64,000 bases of DNA from Macrostomum hystrix (lineage: Eukaryota; Platyhelminthes; Macrostomidae): positions 496,001-560,000 of the forward strand of contig CATNEN010000003.1 in the NCBI GenBank assembly GCA_950097015.1. Reading direction: 5' to 3'. Position 1 is the first letter of the stretch. Every line of letters starts with the position of its first letter. Under the pieces are notes generated by a model, which was not told the DNA's origin, ran no database searches, and saw only the letters and a program-made list of their open reading frames with translations. This document shows positions 1-10,441 of this stretch, in pieces. The position numbers were made by a program, and so were the translations under genes.

Positions 1-592
1 TGGCATTTTGTCTGCCGCTTTTCATCTGCCACCTTTTAATTTGTCAATCTATGATTTGTCATTTTATCTGCCAATATGATGGAGTCCATTCATATGCTAA
101 TGTAGGCATTAGTCAGAATAGCTTATCATATCATCAAGCTTCATATTGAAATGTAATGTAAACATCTTATTATTTATTTTTTGTTATAATGCTAGGATTA
201 TTCTGAAATTTCCAGAGCAAAGTGTAGGCCTACAAAGCTGGAACCAAACATTTTCCACCATTTAGTCTCTTTCCAACTTGTTTCTTTTGACTTTTTTCAT
301 AGACCTGTAGTATTGCAAAACTTTGCATGAGTTGTGTAAGTAGGCCTACATAATTTATTTTGTATTGCATGACTGCACAATGTATGAAATATAGAGCAAT
401 TGCAGTTGTAAACACAGAAAACGTAAAGTAGCTTAAAGTAGGTGAAAGACTAAAAATAGTTTATATGCACAAAGTGTAAAGTAGGGTGTTATTGGAATTG
501 TTAACACAAATGCAATATAGACACAACTACAAGTAGCTAAAATGTGCAAAATGTAAAATATGGAACAATAGAAAATGTAAACACAGACATTA
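1..592. other. Non-coding, no gene seen
   Basis: AT-rich sequence with no convincing reading frame, splice pattern or repeat. It is the left flank of the hAT-type element that follows. Confidence 0.5.
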
Positions 593-600
593 CCTCAAAA

Positions 601-1203
601 CAGTGGCGGATCCAGGATTTCTTAAGTGGGGTGGCGGATATGCGAGTACAGAAACTAGAAACTAAGTAATCCCAATCCATCTATCTTTCATCTATGCTCA
701 ATACAAGATCTTGAGAGGATATATCAATTTTTGCATACATTTTAATGCCTAGAGTGGTGCAAATGACTCTGACACATGAGGGTAGTAGTAGAAGTTGGCT
801 CGGGTCTCGGGAAGAACTAACCCGTTTTGGCCAATATTGACAATTATATTTAGTGAGTTATCAAGGCTTCATTTAAAAGAAAGTCAATGACAATGTGAGA
901 AGACCAACACTATAATATTTTAATTTGAAATTTGAATAGAATGTACATGTTGCAGTGAGACGCGAATAAGCAATCGTTTGGTTTGGCTAGAAATAAATAA
1001 AACCGAACCGACAATGTTCCATGGGATGCAATTCCATTCCAAGGAAAAGCAGACAGACCATAGAAGCAATGGAAATATAATGAAGAACTTGGACTTTGTG
1101 GGTTGAGGAGCCCAAAATTAAAATATCTCCCTTCCATGCAAGTCCAGCCACGGCGAAAGTGGGGGGGCGGCCGCCCCCCCGCCCCCCCCTGGATCCGCCA
1201 CTG
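601..1203. mobile_element. Non-autonomous hAT-type MITE with 8-bp target duplication
   Basis: The element starts with CAGTGGCGGATCCAGG and ends with its exact reverse complement, so the terminal inverted repeats match over 16 bp. Both ends are flanked by the same octamer CCTCAAAA (593-600 and 1204-1211), the 8-bp duplication expected of hAT transposases, and CAGNGGCG termini are common in that superfamily. The 603-bp interior has no transposase frame, so the copy is non-autonomous. A G/C homopolymer patch lies just inside the right end. The perfect duplication and termini suggest a fairly recent insertion. Confidence 0.85.
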
Positions 1204-1509
1204 CCTCAAAACATCAAATAATATCTGTTTTGGCAATAATTCATCATGGCACAACAGACACTTTGCCTACACATAGAACAACACACATAGCTAGTCAGCT
1301 TGCATAGTTGGCCCAAGCAGCCTGTAGTGCTGCATTGTGTCTGTTTGACATTGTTGGTGCCTAGAGCAGGAATAGGTGCTAGCTATCAAATTTTGGAGGC
1401 CCAAAATGTGGGCTTGTTAGCCAAGACACTGATAAGGGCAAAAACATTTATGTGGACACCCGTGCACTTTTGCATCTATGACATTGGCATTGTTTGTCCT
1501 GTTCATTTG

Positions 1510-1761
1510 CTAAAAGGCTGATAGTGACTGCACAGACCAAACTGGGTGCAACAGCCATGTCTGGTTGACATAGGTGCACAGCTCCATTAAAGGCTGTGTT
1601 GTAGCTTGTGGTCGCAGTTGTTTAAAAGCTGCCTCCATCTGCCTTGATGGCAGGAAAGGCAGTGCCATCAGTTGGTGGCAAAGCACACACATGACAATGC
1701 TAGCAGCATAGGCTGAGATATGCCAGTAGACAGCTTTGTCTATCATTTTTAAACTTCTCAT
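1510..1761 (-). pseudogene. Possible MULE/FLYWCH-type transposase remnant
   Basis: The minus-strand frame carries a pattern (Y-V-N-Q-T-W-L followed by P-V-W-S-V) that resembles the C-terminal segment of MULE-like, FLYWCH-associated transposases, where Y-x-x-x-T-W-L followed by W-S-V is common. The frame is short, has no clear start and no recognisable catalytic part. This is a weak resemblance and may be chance. Confidence 0.2.
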
Positions 1762-2196
1762 TACCCTTGAACATTTTTGACATATAAAATTGGTGTATGC
1801 CAGATTTATTTGGTGTGTACCCTCTCTACCAGACTATGGTATTTGGTTAGTGGGTAGTTGTCATGCTATATGACACAATATTTTAGAACAAAAGAGTTGT
1901 ATTTGCTCCTTTTATCTTTTTACCTTTATATTCCATGGCATATTTTTAACTATAAAAATGTAGAAAAATTTGTCTTTGCATCTAATAGCTAATTAAATCT
2001 AATATATTAAATAGCATTCCTGATTGAACCATCTCAGTACTTGGTCCCACCCACACTGTAATTTCCATTTCTATGATTGGATCTCATGAGTGTACCATGA
2101 TCCTGGGGGTTGGACAATGAGGCGTTAATCACAAAACAACAAGCCCCCTTGGCCCCCGTAACTACAAGGCTCTTAAATCAAGCCCATGGGCCTCGT

Positions 2197-2532
2197 AATA
2201 ATAATTGCAGGAGGTCTGTCGGCAATTTCACATCATTGGGTGACACTAGACCTGCAGCTAGTGAGGAGGCAATGCTGCTCATTTTGCTGACTCCTGAGCA
2301 CACACGCACATGTGCTGTACACAGGCACACTCACACAGTGGTGTACCTCTGCCCTTACTTTCTCATTGTAAGACAGTGTACACTTGGCCTTGGAGGTAAG
2401 CCCTCAAGGGCGTAAATTGCATGACAAGCCTTCCCTCCGCTGCTGCGTCCCAAATTAATGTGGCCTCGCCGTGGAATCGAGCTCAAGGACCTTGGTGCAA
2501 GAGGCAAGCTCATTAACTGCTTCACCTTCCCG
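2197..2532 (-). mobile_element. tRNA-derived SINE, family B, minus orientation
   Basis: On the minus strand a tRNA-like head runs from about 2532, with a box-B-like stretch (GAGCTCGATTCC). It is followed by a unique body with GTGTGCTCAGGAGTCA and a tail GCAATTATTATTA at 2197-2212. Two other copies of the same body lie at 29490-29670 (+) and 34075-34290 (-). The copy lies just upstream of the ribosomal protein S4 gene. Confidence 0.7.
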
Positions 2533-2621
2533 ATCCCGCCTATGCTAACTGAATAAAGATTTTGTAAACCTTTTCTAAATTTGACAATATATCTTTACAG
2601 CAACAGCAGACTTAGCCAGCC

Positions 2622-5555
2622 ATGGGAGTTCGCGGCCTGAAGAAGCACCTGAAGCGGGTTAATGCCCCCCGGCACTGGATGCTGGACAAAATGTCCGGCT
2701 GCTTTGCACCGAAGCCGGCCGCCGGTCCGCATAAGATGCGCGAGTGCCTGCCGCTCTGCCTGTTCCTCCGAAACCGGCTAAAGTACGCGCTCACCTACAA
2801 GGAGACCACCAAGATTCTGGCCCAGCGGTGCATCAAGGTTGGTTGGTTGTCTGGAGTTCTTGTCTAGTGAAAAACAACAGTTGGATCATAAATAAATTGG
2901 AGGATTATAAATCAAAATTGAGTTGTCCTACACAAGATAGGAATAAGGGTCCAAGTTAGAAAAATATCTCTAAACTAGCTGGGATGACAATATTAGTAAT
3001 TATAATTATGATTCAAAGCGTTTGGATTTGAATAGTATATAGATCAGGCTTTGAATATTATAGATCGGGATGTTAATTGTATTGACCAGTAATAGCATGA
3101 TCATTGAATAGTATGGATCGTGATTTTAATAGTGTGGATCGGGATTTTGATAGTTTGGATTGGGATTTTAATAGTATGGATTGGGAATTTAATATTATAA
3201 ATCGGTATTTTATTAGTATGGATCGGGATTTTAATATTATAAATCGGGATTTGAATAGTATAGATCGGGATTTTAATATTATAGATAGGGTTTTGAATAG
3301 TATGGATCTGGATTTGAATAGTATCGGGATTTTAATATTATAGATAGGGTTTTGAATAGTATGGATCTGGATTTGAATAGTATGGATCTGGATTTGAATA
3401 GTATCGGGATTTAAATATTATAAATCGGGATTTAAATCTTATGGATCGGGATTTGAGAGTATGACTTGGGACATTATGAGTAGGGAATAGGGATCGGGAT
3501 TCGAAGGTTAAGAATTGTAAAAATGCACGAATGAGGACTAAAAATAGAATTAAAAGAAAAGGGTAGATAATATCAATGTAGGGATCTAAGTTGAAAGATT
3601 TTATTTAAAAAGAAGGATTAGGGATCGGAAATAAAGGTGTGACAGATGTGGTTAAAGTTGCTCGTGTCCGAAAAGCGTGCAGCATCTGGCACCATATTTT
3701 CATGCAACCCACCCCCTTCCCCACCCCTCAGGTGGACGGCCGTGTGCGCACGGACAAGCGCTACCCAGCCGGCTTCATGGATGTGGTTAGCATCGAGCGC
3801 ACCAACGAGAACTACCGCCTGATCTACGATGTGAAGGGCCGATTCGCTCTGCACGGCATCACCCCAGAGGAGGCAAAGTACAAGCTGTGCCGCGTGCGCA
3901 GGTAAGAAACATCGGACGATTGCTTTTTAGGTCATTAGTGCACAGTCATTCATTTTGGTCATTGGCAATCCCGCAGGGTGGGCACCGCCCAGGGCAATGT
4001 GCCCCTGCTGAGCACCCACGATGCTCGCACCATCCGCTATCCGGATCCGCTTGTGAAGGCCAGCGACACAGTTCGCGTGGACCTGGCCACCGGCAAGATC
4101 ATCGACTTTGTCAAGTTCGAGCCCGGCAATCTGTGCATGATCACTGGCGGTGCCAACACCGGCCGCGTCGGCGTCATCATCCACCGGGAGCGCCATCCGG
4201 ACTTTGACATTGTGCACGTCAAGGACTCGCTCGGACACACCTTCGCCACCAGGTAAGCTTTTTAAACTAATAGGATTTTAATACGAAACAGGGTCAAAAT
4301 AGCAATATCGATTGCGCATGCTGCATAGGATCTTATAGCAATTGCATATGCTGCATGGGATCTTATTGCAATTGCATATGCTGCATGGGATCTTATAGCA
4401 ATTGCATATGCTGCATGGGATCTTATTGCAATTGCATATGCTGCATGGGATCTTATAGCAATTGCATGTACTGCATGGGATCTTATAGCAATTGCATGTA
4501 CTGCATGGGATCTTATAGCAATTGCATATACTGCATGGGATCTTATAGCAATTGCATATGCTGCATGGGATCTTATAGCAATTGCATATGCTGCATGGGA
4601 TCTTATAGCAATTGCATGTACTGCATGGGATCTTATAGCAATTGCATATGCTGCATGATTTCTTATAGCAATTGCATGTACTGCATGGGATCTTATAGCA
4701 ATTGCATGTACTGCATGGGATCTTATAGCAATTGCATATGCTGCATGGGATCTTATAGCAATTGCATATGCTCCATCGGATCTTATAGCAATTGCATATG
4801 CTGCATGGGATCTTATAGCAATTGCATATACTGCATGGGATCTTATAGCAATTGCATATGCTGCATGGGATCTTATAGCAATTGCATGTACTGCATCGGA
4901 TCTTATAGCAATTGCATGTACTGCATGGGATCTTATAGCAATTGCATATGCTGCATGGGATCTTATAGCAATTGCATGTACTGCATGGGATCTTATAGCA
5001 ATTGCATGTACTGCATGGGATCTTATAGCAATTGCATATACTGCATGGGATCTTATAGCAATTGCATATGCTGCATGGGATCTTATAGCAATTGCATATG
5101 CTGCATGGGATCTTATAGCAATTGCATGTACTGCATGGGATCTTATAGCAATTGCATATGCTGCATCGGATCTTATAGAAATTGCATATGCTGCATGATT
5201 TCTTATAGCAATTGCATGTACTGCATGGGATCTTATAGCAATTGCATATGCTGCATCGGATCTTATAGCAATTGCATATGCTGCATCGGATCTTATAGCA
5301 ATTGCATATGCTGCATCGGATCTTATAGCAATTGCATGTACTGCATGGGATCTTATAGCAATTGCATATGCTGCATCGGATCTTATAGAAATAATTTATT
5401 TGGAAATCGGAATTACGCCAACCTTTCGCAGAGAGGGCAACGTGTTTGTCATCGGCAAGGGCAACCAGCCGTGGGTGTCGCTGCCGCGCGGTAAGGGTGT
5501 GAAGCTCAGCATCGCCGAGGAGCGCGACCGACGCCTGGCCGCCACCCGCAAGTGA
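2622..5555 (+). CDS. RPS4: 40S ribosomal protein S4 (eS4), complete, four coding exons
   Basis: Exons 2622-2837, 3732-3901, 3977-4252 and 5432-5555 join in phase to 261 residues, the usual eS4 length (human RPS4X is 263). The start follows the family pattern (G-x-K-K-H-L-K-R, then H-W-M-L-D-K). Hallmarks follow in order: [11 protein letters not shown], the S4-type RNA-binding region, Y-P-A-G-F-M-D-V, the [12 protein letters not shown] segment, the G-G-A-N-T-G-R KOW-like segment and V-I-G-K-G-N-x-P-W near the C-terminus. eS4 is a structural protein of the small ribosomal subunit. Introns 1 and 3 each contain a minisatellite; intron 2 is only 75 bp. Intron 1 uses the unusual donor GTTGGT. A pyrimidine tract and AG at 2599-2600 leave a 21-nt leader before the ATG, consistent with trans-splicing. 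Confidence 0.97.
3024..3472. repeat. Minisatellite, ~21-bp unit, in RPS4 intron 1
   Basis: Degenerate direct repeats of about 21 bp built on GAATAGTATGGATCGGGATT. Copies differ by point changes and small length changes, so it is an older array than the others. It carries the GGGAT core seen in several other arrays. Confidence 0.85.
4302..5392. repeat. Minisatellite, 30-bp unit, ~36 copies, in RPS4 intron 3
   Basis: Very homogeneous 30-bp direct repeats (core GGGATCTTATAGCAATTGCA followed by TATGCTGCAT or TGTACTGCAT). Two variants, ATATG and ATGTA, alternate irregularly. It fills almost all of intron 3 and stops about 40 bp before the acceptor of exon 4. Because 30 is a multiple of three and the unit has no stop, it produces a spurious 10-residue-periodic reading frame. 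Confidence 0.97.
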
Positions 5556-5804
5556 ACAGTTTCAACATCTGCGGCTTATGAATATTGAGGCGGAGACTGA
5601 TTTTGCTGTTGGATAAGCTACTTGGCAAAATTAACGAGAAAACCGGTTGCTGTTTGTCCCATGCGATTAAGTTCAAATACAAGACGGACTTCTGGTTGGT
5701 TCAAATGGATGAAAAAAATACTTGCAGTTCTTCGTGCATTTTTTCTTTCAGATTTTATTTATGGAACTGGTTCATTCGGTTAAATTGAGGTTTTAGTTCA
5801 CTAT

Positions 5805-5810
5805 AATAAA
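5805..5810 (+). terminator. RPS4 poly(A) signal
   Basis: AATAAA about 250 nt after the RPS4 stop codon and directly before the 42-bp minisatellite. It is a candidate polyadenylation signal. Confidence 0.5.
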
Positions 5811-6254
5811 ACAGAATTAATGGTTTAGGTGACCGAGCTCATGATTTAGATAACAGAATTAATGGTTTAGGTGACCGAGCTCATGATTTAGATAACAGAA
5901 TTAATGGTTTAGGTGACCGAGCTCATGATTTAGATAACAGAATTAATGGTTTAGGTGACCGAGCTCATGATTTAGATAACAGAATTAATGGTTTAGGTGA
6001 CCGAGCTCATGATTTAGATAACAGAATTAATGGTTTAGGTGACCGAGCTCATGATTTAGATAACAGAATTAATGGTTTAGGTGACCGAGCTCATGATTTA
6101 GATAACAGAATTAATGGTTTAGGTGACCGAGCTCATGATTTAGATAACAGAATTAATGGTTTAGGTGACTGAGCTCATGATTTAGATAACAGAATTAATG
6201 GTTTAGGTGACTGAGCTCATGATTTAGATAACAGAATTAATGGTTTAGGTGACT
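5811..6254. repeat. Minisatellite, 42-bp unit, ~10.5 copies
   Basis: Near-identical 42-bp direct repeats containing GGTTTAGGTGACCGAGCTCA. The last units change GACCGAG to GACTGAG, so variants are grouped at one end, as expected from local tandem duplication. Confidence 0.97.
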
Positions 6255-6879
6255 GAATTCGTCAGGTTGCTGAAACGTCTGGTTTTATAGTTTCAAGGTT
6301 AAATTAGTTTTCGTATTTTATCGATCGAAATATACTAAAACGGTTTTGTAAGGACTGCTAGCATTCCTTAGGTTGTGTCAATGTCTCCGTTCTTGACATA
6401 ATCTTTAATTCTCGCATAAGCGAGCAGCATGCGTCGAGAATATCATCCCAGGAAAAGTCTAAAGCTGCCTCTTCAGTCTTCATCTGTATCGAATCCTTGC
6501 TGTGCTTGACTGTCGCGGTCTGATGCCCGACGTCTGCGCCAACATCTGCAGGCTGCCTGGGCAGAATTTCGCTTTAGTCGCGACACTTCGACGAGCTCTT
6601 ATTTGAGCCAGACGCAGTTAAAACGAGCTGGGGCGTATTAGCTCTTATTGAGACTGCGAATTAAAAACTCGCAAAATGCACTGACGTGCTGCAGGGCTGT
6701 GCAGACTACAGAATACATTACCACATAAAACATGGACCTTTTAAGACGTTTCGTCAGAATCGTTAAATATCTCGACATTCAGTAGAGGTGCGTGCGCGGA
6801 AGTGTTTCAGTATGTCCTCAAACACAAAAAGTCATCCCGTGTTCTAAAACTTCATGCTCCGTTTCTAGGCGCAGCAATC
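6255..6879. other. Intergenic, no gene; fragment related to the 46-kb inverted-repeat element
   Basis: No coding evidence. Around 6757-6780 the sequence GAATCGTTAAATATCTCGAC closely matches the arms of the inverted-repeat element at 46.3-46.7 kb, so a decayed copy of that element may lie here. Confidence 0.35.
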
Positions 6880-7352
6880 TAAAATTCCACCCAATTCCCT
6901 CCAGCTTATTGCATTACTGAGCCACCCATTTCCCTCCAGCTTATGATAAGTGCAATACTGAGCCACCCATTTCCCTCCAGCTTATAATAAGTGCAATACT
7001 GAGCCACCCATTTCCCTCCAGCTTATGATAAGTGCATTACGGAGCCACCCATTTCCCTCCAGCTTATAATAAGTGCAATACTGAGCCACCCATTTCCCTC
7101 CAGCTTATGATAAGTGCATTACGGAGCCACCCATTTCCCTCCAGCTTAAGATAAGTGCAATACTGAGCCACCCATTTCCCTCCAGCTTAAGATAAGTGCA
7201 ATACTGAGCCACCCATTTCCCTCCAGCTTATAATAAGTGCAATACTGAGCCACCCATTTCCCTCCAGCTTATGATAAGTGCATTACGGAGCCACCCATTT
7301 CCCTCGAGCTTATGATTAGTGCATTACTAAGCCACCCAATTCCCTCCAGCTT
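6880..7352. repeat. Minisatellite, 41-bp unit, ~11 copies
   Basis: Direct repeats with core AGCCACCCATTTCCCTCCAG followed by CTTATGATAAGTGCAATACTG. Outer copies are shorter and more diverged than the central ones. Confidence 0.95.
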
Positions 7353-7730
7353 AGTCCCAACAATGATCTTAGTTCCTTAACAAGCAACTCGAATGTTCTA
7401 GTAGCATAGTATAAGAAATGAAGAAAATGTAAGATTTGAAAAGCGCATATTATGTTTTTAACGGATTTAAGTATGTATTCTGTAACGGAAAGCAAGATTG
7501 ATTCGGTTATCGATTATATAATCTAGCTTTCACGATGAAACTGTAGGATGCACCAAAAACATTTTTATAAACTGGGTACAGCAGGCCGATCAAATCTTTC
7601 TATACGGCAGTAAATCTATTAGGAGAGTACATTAATTTGATGTTTTATAACCGCCTGGACTAACAGACAAAATATACACTTGTCTAAAAAGAACATTCCT
7701 ACATGTTCAAACGCCTTAACTAAGAATATA

Positions 7731-9098
7731 CACTCAGCAACATTGAAAAGTTTTCACCTTCGCGCCAGCCGTGTATACTTAGAGTTTCAAATCTTGTTTT
7801 TTTGTCGCCAGACTTGTGACAGACGATTGATGATTTCGTCAACACGCACTAGGCCCATAGACAAAAACTTGGGTCATAGACGCCAGCTAGACAAGTCGAA
7901 GGAAACAGTCGCAAATGACCGACCTTGGAACGAGCGCACGCCATTGGCATGCTGGACGCTGGGATGTCCATCCAAACTGTTGCTCGCCGAATTGGGCGGC
8001 CGCACACAACAATCCGCAAATTCCAGATCAAGTGCAGAGAAACGGGCAGCGTGGCGAATGCCACGCGCGGCCGGCGGTTCAATATGCGCAGTTCAACTAG
8101 GAGGGCGGACAGGCGATTGCTGCGAATGGTGAAGGGAGCTTCGCATTGCCAGCCACCCTGCTACGGCTGATGTGGGCTGAAAGAAGCAGGCGAGGGAATA
8201 TTCTGAGCGCCCAAGCCATCCGACGACGATTGCGGGAGTCGGGGCTGCGATCCTGTATAAGATGCGCAAAGGGACGCGCCTGACCCCAACCCATGTGGCC
8301 AGCCGGGAACAATGGACAATGCAAAGGCTCCACCGGAGGCAGCAGCAGTGGCGGCGAGTGATTTTCTCAGATCAGAGCCGCTTTCGATTGTTCCGTGCCG
8401 ACGGCCGCATTCGCGTGTGGCGCCAGCCACGCCAGGAGATGCTGCACTTGCAGAACTCTGAGAGCCAGTCAGCTTCTATTCAAGTGTGCGCAGGCATCAC
8501 AATGCATGCGAAGACGGAGCTATAGTGTTTCTGGATGCGACTGTGACTGCCGAGTCTTAAGCCAACCTTCTACAGACGCGCCTGCTGCCCTTCATTGATG
8601 CTTCGTGGTGGCGTGGGGAACAGCGTCCTCTAAGACCAGAACGCCCACCGCATCGCGCAGCCGCTGTGGAGCATCTGAAGGAGCTGCTGCACCTGCGAAA
8701 CATGCGCTTGCAGTCCCGATCACCGGACATGAATCCCAAAGAGCACGTTTGGGATTTCCTGAAGCGCTCGATTCGGCGCGACAATCCCCCGCAAAACGTT
8801 GCCCAACTGCGCAAATATAACTGTCTATTGCATAGCAACAACTACAGCAAGATTTTCTGCGACGCCTGGTTCTGGGGATGCCCCGGAGAGTGAGCGCACG
8901 TGGCTGCAATACGCGTCACTGACCCTGTTCTGGGCAAGTTGTCACCCATGCTCGCGTACTTTGTTTCTTTGCTGTTTCTTTTGCTTCGTTCGAATCCGAA
9001 TTATATATTTGTCTATGGCTCAAACCACGAATATCTCCACCCACCAAAACGCTGACCCTTCGCGCGCTAGGGAGGAAACTTTTCAATGTTGCTGAGTG
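7731..9098 (+). mobile_element. Tc1/mariner-type transposon with intact ends, 1368 bp
   Basis: The left end reads CACTCAGCAACATTGAAAAG and the right end is its exact reverse complement; the match continues to about 23 bp. Both ends are flanked by TA (7729-7730 and 9099-9100), the target dinucleotide duplicated by Tc1/mariner elements. Between them lies a decayed transposase gene on the plus strand. Size and structure are typical of the Tc1 group. The well-preserved ends could still be mobilised in trans by a related active transposase. Confidence 0.9.
7860..8860 (+). pseudogene. Tc1-like DD(E) transposase, frameshifted and inactive
   Basis: Family segments appear in the right order but in different frames. 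First is a helix-turn-helix part (G-M-L-D-A-G-M-S, then V-A-R-R-I-G-R-P-H-T-T-I-R, about 7940-8030). Next is a stretch ending R-R-R-L-R-E-S-G-L-R (about 8220). Then comes the first catalytic-Asp region (V-I-F-S-D-Q-S-R-F-R-L-F, about 8358-8395), and finally the region holding the last acidic residue (S-P-D-M-N-P-K-E-H-V-W-D, about 8715-8755). The middle catalytic region near 8630-8660 is too damaged to read. Several frameshifts and stops separate these blocks, so no functional transposase is encoded. Confidence 0.85.
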
Positions 9099-9100
9099 TA

Positions 9101-10317
9101 TTATCCAACTTTCTAATTTTCACTAAAATGCATATAGATAAAAAGCAGCTCATATAAAACAGAAGACCACCTATCAAGCCACATTTGCATAGACTAAAAG
9201 TATTTATATATATATATATATATTTAATCAATCAGAGAATATATAAGACGACAAAAAGATTACAGTAAGTTAAACGGATCATATACTAAAAAATCAAAAC
9301 ACTGGTTACATGTACCATAATCCGCATTTCAGTTTTATTTTAATTACTTTTTGTTAAAATGAGACGTTTATTTCAGACCAGTAGTGAAATACCGGAATAA
9401 ATATATATTGTATCAAATAAAGCATTTTGTCTACCATTTTTACCATACTTTACCGAGTAAAACGTACAGCTAAAGCAATAAAATGAAAACTTTAAAAATG
9501 AAAAAAACTGTACTGAATTTATATTACTGAAGTTGACAACATTGACGAGATAGGAATAGTGTACATTATTTATTGGCTTTTCACTTCTATTATTAGAGTC
9601 AAAGGGGAAAACAAAGATGATTGGTACAAGTCAATAACAGAGCAAACACGGTGTCGCAGAGGTTCTCTGGTTAGTGCAGTTTATGCTAATTGTAAAATTT
9701 GTGTGCATCGAGGTACTCACACTTAAATAACAAACTGATTATGCCAAGCAGTAACACTATGAATATAAATATTGGTCGATATAGACTTAGTTATAAACTG
9801 ATTAAAAATGATTTGTTAATACGAGAGAACGATAGGACATTAAATCAGAGCGCGTGGAGTAATGTATGCGTGTAGCAGTACAAAGGAAGGACAAGCGGGC
9901 CCAAAGCAGAGAGGAGAACAGATCCCAACACCCTTAACAAGTACATAGCTAGATCGAACACTATATTACTGCTAGTGAACACAGCATACTACTAAGAGAT
10001 AGTAGTAAATTAAGTAAAACAAAGATTTGTTGTTACAAATCAACTATTCTTTTACACAGAAAAAAATGATTGGGAAAAATCTGAAGATTATAATTACTCG
10101 ATTTGCTGAATCGAATTAAATTAGATCGGATTGCACAATGAAACATTTAGAAACGAAAAGAAATAACAAAAAACAGTTTAACAATGACGCAATTATTAAT
10201 ATTAACAATCAGAGCGACTTATTATTGAAGCATGCGATGTGTGGGATCATTTTAGATGAGTTCTGTAACTTGTTTGTCATATTAAATAATTAAGCCTCGT
10301 GTGGAATTATTCGTCTG
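9101..10317. other. AT-rich intergenic or Rab1 3'-flanking sequence
   Basis: No coding evidence. It contains a short (TA)n run near 9207-9223. It lies downstream of the convergently placed minus-strand Rab1 gene and may include part of its 3' UTR. Confidence 0.4.
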
Positions 10318-10327
10318 TTTATTTATT
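10318..10327 (-). terminator. Rab1 poly(A) signals
   Basis: Two overlapping AATAAA hexamers on the minus strand (plus-strand TTTATTTATT), about 115 nt past the Rab1 stop codon. Confidence 0.5.
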
Positions 10328-10441
10328 AATCCAATAATGGAACCAAAAAAGAAACATAAAACACTAGAAGCAAAACCAGTCTCAACAAGCAAATAAAAAT
10401 CTTATTCCATTCAGCGTTCCATAGCTCACAAAAGCGAGGCT

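Noticed and set aside
3887-4249. Shadow frames on both strands over RPS4 exons
   Set aside because: Out-of-frame or antisense to a clearly conserved eS4 reading frame.
4355-5494. 379-codon frame with a ten-residue repeat ([10 protein letters not shown])
   Set aside because: It is the 30-bp array in RPS4 intron 3 and runs out of frame into RPS4 exon 4.
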